Below, one piece after another: positions 18,227 through 25,950 of a stretch of 36,663 nucleotides of DNA (position 1 is its first letter; each line of letters opens with the position of its first letter). The position numbers and the translations under genes were made by a program. The notes below the pieces were generated by a model. The model was not told the DNA's origin. It worked only from the letters and a program-made list of their open reading frames with translations, and made no database searches. The DNA lies in assembly GCA_964581605.1 (NCBI GenBank), contig CAZOPF010000054.1:1-36663 (forward strand), written 5' to 3'. This stretch comes from CAADGU01 sp964581605 (GTDB lineage: Bacteria > Chloroflexota > Anaerolineae > Promineifilales > Promineifilaceae).

Positions 18227-20098
18227 GTGACACGGAATCACTTAACCATTCATAATTCATCCTTCATAATTCATAATTCCTGGTTCTGGACGGCCGTCCT
18301 CCTTCTCATCCTCCTTGTTTTGCTGGCAATCGGCCGTTGGCGCAGCACGAGCACCGGGGCGCAGGTGCAAGTGCCTATGTTTTACGACGCGCACTACCTG
18401 TTTCCACGGCCGTGGACTCAGGAACAGGAAGCCCCCGGTGTACCTGCCCCGTTTCCGGTTGCTTTTTATGGCGATAACACCATCACCCAACCATTTGTCA
18501 GCGGGGCCGACAATCTGGAGATGGTGGAACTGTGGTTGTCAGGCTCACCCTATGGCTGGGTGAACGTGACCTTAGCTGACGAAACCGGCCCACTCTATGC
18601 CGGGCAGGTAGATTTTCCCGAAACGCCCCAAGGCCGCCTGGTGCGGTTCACCTTTCCCCCGATCCCCGATGCCACCGGGCGCACCTTCTGGCTGACGTTG
18701 GCCGCGCCCGCCTCCACCGCCGACCGCCCGGCCATCACCCACGCCCTCGGCGGTGATAAATTGGGCGGGGCCATTCACCTGAACGAATACCCACGCCCTG
18801 GTAATTTGGAGTTGCGGACGTATGTGAGCGGCCAAAGTGTGCCCGCCGCCCTCCTTGAACAACTGCTGCCTGACCTCTTCCGCCTCCGGCTGCAGCAGTA
18901 TAAAGCCGTAAAAGGAGAATGGTTTGCCATTTTGTTTGTGTTCATGGTGGGGCTGACCGGTGTCTATCTGGTGCTGGCCCGGCCGTCTGGTCAATCACGC
19001 GCACAGGCAATTGGCTGGATGGTGGCCGGTTTGCTGGCCGGGCTGTGGGTGTGGCAGGTGGGGGACGGCCGTGTCCGGCTGCCGTCCTGGGCTGATGTGG
19101 AGATGACGGATTGTAAGGGGACGCGAATGAACGCGGATGAACGCGGATTTATGGGATGTGATGCACAGGCAATCACTGGGGATGGACTGCGCGTAGTCAA
19201 TGACTTGATACCGATTTTATGGACGGCGCGGCGGGAGCCGGAGGAGCGGTTCATTGGGACGACGATTGTGGACGGCCGTCCCGCTATCCGTGTGCCGGGA
19301 AATTCACTGGTGGGGGTGGCGCTGGATGTGCCGGGCAACGGCCGTTTGCAAACCGTGGCCCAGGCCGAAGGAGAAGGAACAGTTCGTTTTACGGTGATGT
19401 TTAACGAGACGGTATTGGCTGAACAAGAGGTGGTGGGTGGCGGACGGCCGTTTCCCTTTGATATTGATCTCGCTCCCATTGCCGGGCAGGGTGGGGAATT
19501 GCGGCTGGTCACGGAACTGGTTGACGGCGCCGTTGGCGGCGCCGCCAACGGCTTATGGGTGCAGCCGCAACTGCTGGCGGCGCGGGATTGGCTGCTGGCC
19601 GAATTGCCAGCCAACGCCCAACCCGCCGGGCATCAATTTGGCGACGATGTGGCGTTGGCCGGTTACACCATTGCGCCGCTGGAAAATGGGGTCGTTCAGG
19701 TGACGTTGTATTGGCAGGTGGCACGGCCGTTGTTGCAACGGCCGTTGGCCGAAAACGGCACCGTCTTTGTCCACCTGCTGGACGAAAATGGCAACCTGCT
19801 GGCCCAAAGTGACGCTGTCCCGGTGCAATACAGCTATCCGCTCACCATCTGGCCCCCCGGCGTTTTCATTGCTGATACGCACAACCTGGTCTTACCGCCA
19901 GGCGGCCCTCCGGCGGTCCAACTGGCAGTTGGCCTCTATCATCCCACCACCCTGGCCCGCTGGCCGGTAACAAACCCAGATGGGTCGGTTGACCCGGACG
20001 GCCGTGCCCTGTTCAAAATGGCAGAGGGGCAGGGGAGCAGAGGAGCAGGGGAGAATGTCTCCTCCGCTTCCCCGCCCCTCCGCTCCTCCGCCCCCTAA
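18227..20098 (+). CDS. Large membrane protein of unknown function
   Basis: 623 residues, no family recognised. One N-terminal helix (about 21-36), a beta-rich outer domain (about 40-220) with jelly-roll-like strands (e.g. VELWLSGSPYGWVNVTLADETG), two more helices (about 235-285), then a second beta-rich region (about 330-600) with FVHLLDENGNLLAQSDAVP. That segment is of a kind seen next to membrane glycosyltransferases in Chloroflexota. The GTG at 18227 is the only start before the first helix. Three repeat elements are read through: TTCATAATTCAT at the N-terminus, ACGCGGATGA units after residue 297, and a purine/pyrimidine palindrome at the C-terminus. It is followed 8 bases later by the flippase gene, so the two probably act together. 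Confidence 0.65.
   Translation: MTRNHLTIHNSSFIIHNSWFWTAVLLLILLVLLAIGRWRSTSTGAQVQVPMFYDAHYLFPRPWTQEQEAPGVPAPFPVAFYGDNTITQPFVSGADNLEMVELWLSGSPYGWVNVTLADETGPLYAGQVDFPETPQGRLVRFTFPPIPDATGRTFWLTLAAPASTADRPAITHALGGDKLGGAIHLNEYPRPGNLELRTYVSGQSVPAALLEQLLPDLFRLRLQQYKAVKGEWFAILFVFMVGLTGVYLVLARPSGQSRAQAIGWMVAGLLAGLWVWQVGDGRVRLPSWADVEMTDCKGTRMNADERGFMGCDAQAITGDGLRVVNDLIPILWTARREPEERFIGTTIVDGRPAIRVPGNSLVGVALDVPGNGRLQTVAQAEGEGTVRFTVMFNETVLAEQEVVGGGRPFPFDIDLAPIAGQGGELRLVTELVDGAVGGAANGLWVQPQLLAARDWLLAELPANAQPAGHQFGDDVALAGYTIAPLENGVVQVTLYWQVARPLLQRPLAENGTVFVHLLDENGNLLAQSDAVPVQYSYPLTIWPPGVFIADTHNLVLPPGGPPAVQLAVGLYHPTTLARWPVTNPDGSVDPDGRALFKMAEGQGSRGAGENVSSASPPLRSSAP
18248..18279 (+). repeat. ATAATTC heptamer repeat at a gene start
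   Basis: Four near-copies of TTCATAA / ATAATTC run through codons 8-18 of the following gene and encode its IHNSSFIIHNS stretch. Confidence 0.75.
19117..19150 (+). repeat. ACGCGGATGA tandem repeat inside a coding sequence
   Basis: Three near-copies (ACGCGAATGA, ACGCGGATGA, ACGCGGATTT) lie in frame in the 623-residue membrane protein and give the charged stretch GTRMNADERGF, unlike the hydrophobic/beta sequence on either side. Confidence 0.7.
20031..20095. repeat. Purine/pyrimidine palindrome at a gene end
   Basis: A purine arm (units GAGCAGAGGAGCAGGGGAG) is joined through GAATGT to a pyrimidine arm (units CTCCTCCGCTTCCCC). It encodes the last 20 residues of the membrane protein. A sibling lies inside xdhA at 32112-32189. 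Confidence 0.8.
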
Positions 20099-20106
20099 AG
20101 CCGCTC

Positions 20107-21366
20107 ATGCTCACCCGCCTCCACACCCTCGCCCGCTCCCACGACGCCTTCGACGGCCTGATCATGGCCGGGGCGTCGCTTATTGCTGGGGGCTTTGCTT
20201 ATCTGGTGCTGGTGGCCGCCGGGCTGCTGCTGGATGATGCCGCCGCCATTGCCTTCCTGGCGATCATGAACGTGCTGAAAATTGCCGAGCAGGTGACGTG
20301 GGTGATTCGTAATGTGGTGGCCTATTACCTGGCAGAACTGGCAATTGGCGCCGAGCCGCAGCCGCGTATGGGGGCCTTTTTGCGGGATCGGTGGCGCTGG
20401 GCGTGGCAGTGGGGGGTGGTCACGGCCGTGCTCTTTGCCCTGCTTTCTCCCTTTATTGGCCGCCTGATCAATGTGGACAGCCGGGGGGCGTTGCTGGCGG
20501 CCGCACTGGCGCTGCTGCTGCTCTTTGTGCGCCCGGTGACGGATGGGGCGCTGCAAGGCAGCCAGCAATTCTGGGGGCTGGGCAGCGTGACCGTACTGCA
20601 AGAACTGCTGCGTTTTGGCCTGACCATCGGCCTGATTTTGGCCGGTTTGCAACTGGCCGGGGCGGTGCTGGCGCTGCCGTTAGCCAGCCTGGTGGCCCTG
20701 GGGCTGGCGGTGTGGTGGTTACGGCCGACTTTCCGCGCCCCGGCTACTGACCACGTACAAAAAGTGAGCCTGCCTTATTCCCTGCTCACCCTGGCCGGCC
20801 TCTTTTCATTTGCCTTATTGGTTTACAGCGACGCGATTTTGGTGAACCGCATTTTCCCGCCGGAGGTGGCGGCCCAATACACCCCGGCCAACATTCTGGC
20901 GCGGCTGAACCTGTTTGTGCCCATTGCCATTGGCATGGTGCTGTTCCCCAAAGCGACACAGAAACACACACTGGGGCAGGATGCACGGCCGTACCTGCTG
21001 TTAGCCCTGGCCGCCACGCTCATCCCCGGTTTGCTGCTGACGCTGCTCTATTTCCTCTTTCCCGGCCCCATCGTGGAACTGGTTTTTCGTGGGCAATATG
21101 ACAATCCCGGCCGCCTGTTGGGGTGGGTAGGGCTGGTGGTGACGTTGTATGCGGGGGTGAATATCTGGCTGAATTATGCGCTGGCGGTGGGTGTGCGGCC
21201 GTATATCTTCCTGTTGGCAATAATTGTGGTGGGTGAGGTGACGGCCGTGCTGCTGCTGGCCCATACCCTGCAAACCCTGGCCTTTATCTCCCTGCTCGCC
21301 GGCCTCTCCGCCAACCTGGCTGGTTTGCTCTTGCTACGGCCGTCGTGGTCGGAGGGGAGGCTTTAG
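20107..21366 (+). CDS. Polysaccharide/lipid-linked oligosaccharide flippase-like protein
   Basis: 419 residues with about twelve helices and an arrangement typical of the MOP (Wzx/MurJ-like) exporter superfamily: an open pocket loop YSDAILVNRIFPPEVAAQYTPA near residue 240, FPKATQKH after helix 8, and FPGPIVELVFRGQYD near residue 318, the last being a common oligosaccharide-flippase signature. It probably turns a lipid-linked glycan from the inner to the outer membrane face. The gene lies directly after the unknown membrane protein (8-base gap), and a glycosyltransferase cluster lies at 2577-6757. No initial ribosome site is clear at the ATG; coupling to the gene before is likely. Confidence 0.8.
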   Translation: MLTRLHTLARSHDAFDGLIMAGASLIAGGFAYLVLVAAGLLLDDAAAIAFLAIMNVLKIAEQVTWVIRNVVAYYLAELAIGAEPQPRMGAFLRDRWRWAWQWGVVTAVLFALLSPFIGRLINVDSRGALLAAALALLLLFVRPVTDGALQGSQQFWGLGSVTVLQELLRFGLTIGLILAGLQLAGAVLALPLASLVALGLAVWWLRPTFRAPATDHVQKVSLPYSLLTLAGLFSFALLVYSDAILVNRIFPPEVAAQYTPANILARLNLFVPIAIGMVLFPKATQKHTLGQDARPYLLLALAATLIPGLLLTLLYFLFPGPIVELVFRGQYDNPGRLLGWVGLVVTLYAGVNIWLNYALAVGVRPYIFLLAIIVVGEVTAVLLLAHTLQTLAFISLLAGLSANLAGLLLLRPSWSEGRL

Positions 21367-21391
21367 CAGAGGCGGACTTTGAGCCTAAAAG

Positions 21392-21420
21392 TTGCTTGTA
21401 AAAATCATCCTTCATATAAT
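21392..21420 (+). promoter_or_regulatory. Sigma-70-type promoter for the serS leader
   Basis: TTGCTT (21392-21397) and a perfect TATAAT (21415-21420) are separated by exactly 17 bp. Transcription should begin near 21427, just upstream of the T-box leader. It is the best promoter in the window. Confidence 0.85.
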
Positions 21421-21439
21421 GGGCTGGTCTTTAAGTACA

Positions 21440-21681
21440 CAACAACACGGAATGAGAATAGTATGGTTGTGTGGCTATGCAGAGAGTTAGCGGGTGGTGC
21501 AAGCTAACGAGCCAGCAATTAGAATCCACTCAGGAGTTGCTGCCGAAAGAAGGTAAGCCGGGTTCGCCCGTTAGCGCGATAAGAGATCGGTAATCGGTTA
21601 TCAATAAATGGTAATCGGTTTCGGTAAAACCAGGTGGCACCACGGGCCCCCTCGTCCTGGATAAGACGAGGGGGCTTTTTT
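21440..21681 (+). promoter_or_regulatory. Serine T-box riboswitch (serS leader)
   Basis: The leader has the T-box layout. Stem I carries AGTA on its 5' side (near 21458), the distal AGAGAG and GGTGGTGCAA motifs (21481-21502), and on the 3' side GAATCCACTC, so the specifier codon is TCC (serine). The T-box itself reads AGGTGGCACCACGG at 21632-21645; its TGGC bulge pairs with GCCA, the 3' end of a tRNA whose discriminator base is G, as in tRNA-Ser. The terminator hairpin follows. Uncharged tRNA-Ser should stabilise the antiterminator and turn on serS, which lies downstream. Extra GGTAATCGG repeats sit in the linker at 21586-21626. Confidence 0.93.
21646..21681 (+). terminator. T-box terminator hairpin
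   Basis: A perfect 11-bp stem (GCCCCCTCGTC / GACGAGGGGGC) with an 8-base loop is followed by six T. Its 5' side overlaps the T-box/antiterminator sequence, as expected for tRNA-controlled attenuation. Confidence 0.95.
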
Positions 21682-21689
21682 GTTATTGA

Positions 21690-21936
21690 GTGTTTGGGTG
21701 TTTGAGTGTTTGAGTGTTCAGGTGTTCAGGTGTTCAGGTGTTCAGGTGTNNNNNNNNNNNNNNNNNNNNNNNNNNNNNNNNNNNNNNNNNNNNNNNNNNN
21801 NNNNNNNNNNNNNNNNNNNNNNNNNNNNNNNNNNNNNNNNNNNNNNNNNGTGTTCAGGTGTTCAGGTGTTCAGGTGTTCAGGTGTGTAGGCTTTTCCTGA
21901 TGCCTGAACACTCAAGCACCCGAACACTTGAACACC
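21690..21936. repeat. GTGTTCAG tandem array with assembly gap
   Basis: The array starts as GTGTTTGA/GTGTTTGG units and becomes repeated GTGTTCAG (period 8). One hundred N (21750-21849) stand in for an unresolved part. After the gap the same units continue and are followed by inverted copies (CCTGAACACTCAAGCACCCG, then AACACTTGAACACC). The true array length is unknown. It lies in the serS mRNA between the T-box terminator and the ribosome site. Confidence 0.95.
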
Positions 21937-21955
21937 ATTTATAGGAGAGTGAGTG

Positions 21956-23323
21956 ATGCTAGACATGAACGTGATACGCGAGAAGCCGGAGTGGGTGAAG
22001 GCGCAGACGGCCAAACGGAATACGACGGCGCCGATAGATGAGATTTTGCAGGATGACGGCCGTCGCCGCGAGATCATCCTGGAAGTAGAAGAACTACGCC
22101 GCCAGCGCAACGAAAGCTCGAAGCAAATTGGCCTGTGGATGGGCAGCCTGAAAAAGCTGGAAGCCGATCTGAAACGAGCCGAAGCCGGGCAAGACGTGGG
22201 GCAGGAATTAACTGCCCTACAAACTCAATTAAACGCCATACAGTTCAATGTGGACGAGGCTAAAGCCGAGACAGGACGCATCGGTGACCGCATTGCTGAA
22301 CTGGACGAAGAATTGCGCCAGGTAGAGGCTCGCCTGCGCGACAATATGCTCTGGGTACCCAACATTGTGCAAGAGGGTGTGCCTGTTGGCCCGGACGAGT
22401 CGGCCAATGTAGCCCATCCGCCGCAGGGTGCGCCCAGGCCGGCGTTTGACTTTGAACCCAAAGCGCATTGGGATTTGGGGCCGGCGCTGGACATCATAGA
22501 TTTTGAACGCGGCGTGAAGCTGTCGGGCAGCCGCTTTTACATTCTCAAGGGGATGGGCGCGCGCTTGCAGCGGGCCGTTATACAGTTCATGCTCAATTAC
22601 CATCTGGAACATCACGGCTATACGGAAATCCAGCCGCCGTACATGGTGCGCTCGGCCATTTTTGAAGGCGCGGGGCAGTTGCCGAAGTTTTTTGATAACA
22701 TTTATCGCGATGCGGAAGAGGATTTTATGTGGTTGGGCACGGCCGAAATTGCCCTGACCAATTTGCACCGGGACGAAATTCTGCCGGAAGAGATGCTGCC
22801 GTTGAAGTATGTCTCGTATACCCCATGCTGGCGGCGAGAGAAGATGAGCGCGGGTAAGGATGTGCGCGGCATCAAACGGGGACACGAGTTTCACAAGGTG
22901 GAGATGTACCAGTTTACACACCCGGACAAGAGCTATCAGGCGCATGAGGAGATGAAACAACACGCGCTGGATATTTGCGACGCGCTTGGTTTCCATTACC
23001 GGCTGGTTGACCTGGCCACGGGGGATGTGGGTTTTGCTATGAGCAAGACGTATGACATTGAAGTGTGGGCGGCGGGCTGCGGCGAATGGCTGGAGGTCAG
23101 CTCGATTTCAAATGCTACCGATTTTCAGGCGCGGCGGGCCAATGTGCGCTACAAACCGGCTGATGGCGGCAAGACGCGCTTCCCGCATACGCTGAATGCC
23201 TCAGGGCTGGCGCTGCCGCGTGTGATGATTGCCATTATCGAAAACAACCAACAGGCGGATGGGTCGGTGGTGGTGCCGGAGGTGTTACGGCCGTATATGG
23301 GCGGTGTGGATGTGATTCGCTAA
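21956..23323 (+). CDS. serS: Seryl-tRNA synthetase
   Basis: 455 residues, a normal SerRS length. The N-terminal long coiled-coil arm that binds the tRNA-Ser variable arm spans about 30-105 (EELRRQRNESSKQIG and on). The class II core shows GTAEIALTNLHRDEILPEE, motif 2 around CWRREKMSAGKDVRGIKRGH, and motif 3 in TLNASGLALPRVMIAIIEN. It charges tRNA-Ser with serine in the cytoplasm. AGGAG precedes the ATG at 21956; a GTG one codon earlier is possible. Expression is controlled by the serine T-box in its leader, an unusually clear gene-to-regulator match. Confidence 0.97.
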   Translation: MLDMNVIREKPEWVKAQTAKRNTTAPIDEILQDDGRRREIILEVEELRRQRNESSKQIGLWMGSLKKLEADLKRAEAGQDVGQELTALQTQLNAIQFNVDEAKAETGRIGDRIAELDEELRQVEARLRDNMLWVPNIVQEGVPVGPDESANVAHPPQGAPRPAFDFEPKAHWDLGPALDIIDFERGVKLSGSRFYILKGMGARLQRAVIQFMLNYHLEHHGYTEIQPPYMVRSAIFEGAGQLPKFFDNIYRDAEEDFMWLGTAEIALTNLHRDEILPEEMLPLKYVSYTPCWRREKMSAGKDVRGIKRGHEFHKVEMYQFTHPDKSYQAHEEMKQHALDICDALGFHYRLVDLATGDVGFAMSKTYDIEVWAAGCGEWLEVSSISNATDFQARRANVRYKPADGGKTRFPHTLNASGLALPRVMIAIIENNQQADGSVVVPEVLRPYMGGVDVIR

Positions 23324-23334
23324 ACACGTTCGGT

Positions 23335-23354
23335 GCAGGCGATCAATCGCCTGC
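23335..23354. repeat. 20-bp palindrome GCAGGCGAT-CA-ATCGCCTGC
   Basis: A perfect 9-bp inverted repeat with a 2-base centre in the 54-bp gap between serS and the oxidoreductase gene. There is no T run, so it is not a plain terminator. It resembles the ACCGATTTCAATCGGT hairpin at 36185 in form. Confidence 0.75.
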
Positions 23355-23377
23355 TACAAACAAGTGAGGAAAACCAG

Positions 23378-24358
23378 ATGGAAAAAGTACGTTGGGGTTT
23401 GCTTTCTACAGCTAATATCAACCGGCGGGTGATACCGGCCATACGGCAGTCGGCGCGGGGAGAACTGACGGCCGTAGCCAGCCGCAGCCAGGAATCAGCC
23501 GACAGTTACGCCCACCATTGGGACATCCCCCGCACCTTTGCCAGCTATGAGGCGATGCTGGCTTCTGATGCGGTGGATGCGGTGTACATTTCCCTGCCCA
23601 ACCAATTACACGCGGAATGGACAGTTCGGGCGTTGCAGGCGGGCAAACATGTGCTGTGCGAGAAACCTTTTGCCCTGACGCTGGCAAATGTAGACCGTAT
23701 GATCGCCGCAGCACAGGCCACGGGGTTGGTGCTGGCCGAGGCGTTTATGTACCGCCACCATCCGCAGATGAAGCTGGTGGAGGCATTTGTGCGCGACGGC
23801 CGTTTGGGGGATATTGCGCTCGTGCAATCGGTATTCAACTTCCAATTGAAGTCACGCGACAATATCCGGTTGTCACCAGAACTTGGTGGTGGTAGTTTGT
23901 GGGACGTGGGCATTTACCCCGTTAGTTTTGCCCAGTTTGTGATGGGCGGGCCACCGGAGTGGGTATTTGGCTTTCAGGATGTGGGTGATACCGGTGTGGA
24001 TGAGTTTTTTGCGGGGCAGTTGCATTATGGTCACGGCCGTGTGGCTCAGATAAGCTCCTCTTTCCGCACGCCATACCACACCCGGTCGGTGGTGGTGGGT
24101 ACCAAGGGGCGTTTGCGGATGTCACGGCCGTTTACGGCCGTGGAAGAGAGCGAGATGGTCTTCTTCCCGGCTGAGGGCGAACCGGAATTTGTGGACATTC
24201 CCGACGAACCGCTCTATCTGGGCGAAATTGAAGACATGCACAGTGCCATTCTGGACGGCCGTCCCACTTATCTCACCCTGGCCGAAACCCGCAACCACAT
24301 CCGCACCGTTCTGGCGCTGTACGAATCAGCCATGGTGGGCCAACCGGTTACACTCTGA
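23378..24358 (+). CDS. Gfo/Idh/MocA family oxidoreductase
   Basis: 326 residues. An N-terminal Rossmann fold (WGLLSTANINRRVIPAIRQS) binds NAD(P). The family motif EKP appears as HVLCEKPFALT near residue 95, followed by AEAFMYRHHPQ. The C-terminal alpha/beta domain has GGGSLWDVGIYPV with the Asp and Tyr positions usual for the family. It should oxidise or reduce a sugar or cyclitol; the substrate is not readable. Start: GAGGA lies 7 bases before the ATG at 23378, so the 15 upstream residues of open frame are left out. Confidence 0.93.
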   Translation: MEKVRWGLLSTANINRRVIPAIRQSARGELTAVASRSQESADSYAHHWDIPRTFASYEAMLASDAVDAVYISLPNQLHAEWTVRALQAGKHVLCEKPFALTLANVDRMIAAAQATGLVLAEAFMYRHHPQMKLVEAFVRDGRLGDIALVQSVFNFQLKSRDNIRLSPELGGGSLWDVGIYPVSFAQFVMGGPPEWVFGFQDVGDTGVDEFFAGQLHYGHGRVAQISSSFRTPYHTRSVVVGTKGRLRMSRPFTAVEESEMVFFPAEGEPEFVDIPDEPLYLGEIEDMHSAILDGRPTYLTLAETRNHIRTVLALYESAMVGQPVTL

Positions 24359-24426
24359 GCTGCGCGGGCCACGCATGACACGCACTTTGCTGCTAAACCT
24401 TCACGCTCCTTCGCGGCCTTCGCAGA

Positions 24427-24942
24427 TCAATGTGGCTGGTACGGCGCTTCTTCGTCAATGTTACCCACGAACTGCGGCAGGTTAGTGTGCCCCAACATTT
24501 GCCGAATCGCCAGGTTTTCGCCGGTGTGATACCAGTAATGGTAAATGGTGCGCAGCATGAGGGAGCCGGCGGTGAACTGGTAGGCGGGGTTGGTAAACGG
24601 CCGTTCCAGCACCAAATCCTCCGTAGTGATGGCATCCAAAAACGGGTCGGCCGCGTTGGTCACAATCTCCCACGCTTCCCGCATCTCGGCCAGCGGCGGC
24701 GTGGCCGCCGGGCAGCCAAAACAAAACGTCTCGTTCAACTCTGGCAGCAAAACCTTGTCCTGCAACCGTTGCAGCCAGTAGCGCTGTTCCTGCCAGGCCA
24801 GATGGCCGATATTCCAGCTAATGCAGTTCATGGGCAGAAAGCGGTGACGGGCATCCTCATCCGTCAGCCCCACCAACCCACGCTGGAACTCGCTGCGAGC
24901 AAAACGTAGTTGGGTTACAAGTGGATGTGTCATCGTACTCAT
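24427..24942 (-). CDS. DinB family protein
   Basis: 171 residues with the four-helix DinB/YfiT-like fold. The three expected metal-binding histidines are visible: NIGHLAWQEQ near residue 47, and the pair in TIYHYWYHTGE near residues 136-142. DinB-fold proteins bind a divalent metal and often act as thiol-dependent (e.g. bacillithiol or mycothiol) S-transferases, or have unknown roles. AAGGAG lies close (2-3 bases) before the first ATG (24942) and about 11 before a second ATG three codons later, so the exact start is open. The gene is convergent with the oxidoreductase; the 68-bp gap holds a CTTCGCGGCCTTCGC-type low-complexity spacer. Confidence 0.9.
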   Translation of the reverse strand: MSTMTHPLVTQLRFARSEFQRGLVGLTDEDARHRFLPMNCISWNIGHLAWQEQRYWLQRLQDKVLLPELNETFCFGCPAATPPLAEMREAWEIVTNAADPFLDAITTEDLVLERPFTNPAYQFTAGSLMLRTIYHYWYHTGENLAIRQMLGHTNLPQFVGNIDEEAPYQPH

Positions 24943-24991
24943 TTCTCCTTATTTTGCAGGATGATAAGTGATCGTTTGCAAATAAGTTAGC

Positions 24992-25058
24992 GATTGGGTA
25001 ATTGGGTAATTAAGTGATTGAAGCGGCTAATTACCAAATTACTCAATTACATAATTAC
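24992..25058. repeat. GGTAATT inverted repeat
   Basis: GATTGGGTAATTGGGTAATT is followed by GAAGCGG and an inverted arm (AATTACCAAATTACTCAATT). The same octamer unit GGGTAATT reappears at 35733-35765. It lies between the divergent DinB and ATPase genes, where promoters for both are expected. Confidence 0.85.
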
Positions 25059-25125
25059 TGCACGGTTACTACAGCCATCACTTTACTTTACCTCATTTTC
25101 CCGAAAAGTGTGGCACAATTGGCAT

Positions 25126-25938
25126 ATGAAAAAAAACCATTTACGCGCTCTGTATATCCGGCCCGTTCCACACGAGCAGCAAGAAAGATTCCCTTTTAAT
25201 GTGCCCGCCATTCGCGGTAATAATGAGATTGTATTTGATACGGCCGTCACCTTTCTGGTGGGTGAAAATGGCTCTGGCAAATCCACGTTCCTGGAGGCGT
25301 TAGCGACGGCCGTTGGTGCATATACTGTCGGCGCTGAGGAACTGGTGCATGACCAGACGTTGACCCAGGCACAGGAGTTGGCTGGATATTTGCGGTTAGT
25401 CTGGTCAATCAAAACCCGGCAAGGTTTCTTCTTACGCGCAGAAGACTTTTTTGGTTACGTGAAGCGATTAGCACAGATGGAGGCAGAATTACAAGCCGAC
25501 CTGCAACGGGTAGATCGGGAATTTGCTGGCCGTTCCCAACAGGCCAAAAATCTGGCGCGCATGCCCTTTGCCGGTCAATTACAACAGATGCGGCAGCAAT
25601 ACGGCCGTGACCTGAACAGCTACTCACACGGCGAGAGTTTTTTGGAGCTATTCCAGTCCCGATTACGCCCCGACGGCCTCTATTTACTGGACGAGCCAGA
25701 AGCGCCGCTCTCGCCGACCCGTCAGCTCATCTTGCTTTCTATGATCAAGCAGATGACCCCCCAGAATTGCCAGTTTATCATTGCCACCCATTCCCCCATT
25801 CTCATGGCTTACCCTGGTGCAACCATTCTCAGTTTTGATTACGCGCCCGCCCGCCCGGTTGCCTATGAAGAACTCGAACACGTCACTGTTACCCGTTCTT
25901 TCCTCAATAACCCGGAACAATACTTACGCCATTTGTGA
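25126..25938 (+). CDS. ABC-type predicted ATPase, COG3910 family
   Basis: 270 residues. It follows the COG3910 stand-alone ATPase pattern: RFPFNVPAIRG at 21-31, Walker A GENGSGKST at 46-54, the ABC signature-like YSHGESFLELF near 165-175, Walker B LYLLDEPEAPLSPTRQ near 187, the His switch FIIATHSPILMAYPGA, and C-terminal RSFLNNPEQYLRHL. Such proteins resemble SMC/RecF-type ATPase heads and are of unknown role, possibly DNA repair or defence. I chose ATG 25126 (MKKNHLRALY) because homologues begin close to this; the upstream open frame is repeat sequence. The stop overlaps the nadD ribosome site, so the two form one unit. Confidence 0.88.
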   Translation: MKKNHLRALYIRPVPHEQQERFPFNVPAIRGNNEIVFDTAVTFLVGENGSGKSTFLEALATAVGAYTVGAEELVHDQTLTQAQELAGYLRLVWSIKTRQGFFLRAEDFFGYVKRLAQMEAELQADLQRVDREFAGRSQQAKNLARMPFAGQLQQMRQQYGRDLNSYSHGESFLELFQSRLRPDGLYLLDEPEAPLSPTRQLILLSMIKQMTPQNCQFIIATHSPILMAYPGATILSFDYAPARPVAYEELEHVTVTRSFLNNPEQYLRHL

Positions 25939-25950
25939 GGAGGTGCTAAG

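Noticed and set aside
21690..21936. Possible CRISPR array
   Set aside because: Units are 8 bp and directly joined, with no spacers and no cas genes near. It is a plain tandem array.
21680..21944. Short open frames across the N gap
   Set aside because: They only translate the GTGTTCAG repeat (CSGVQVFR) and depend on the N run.
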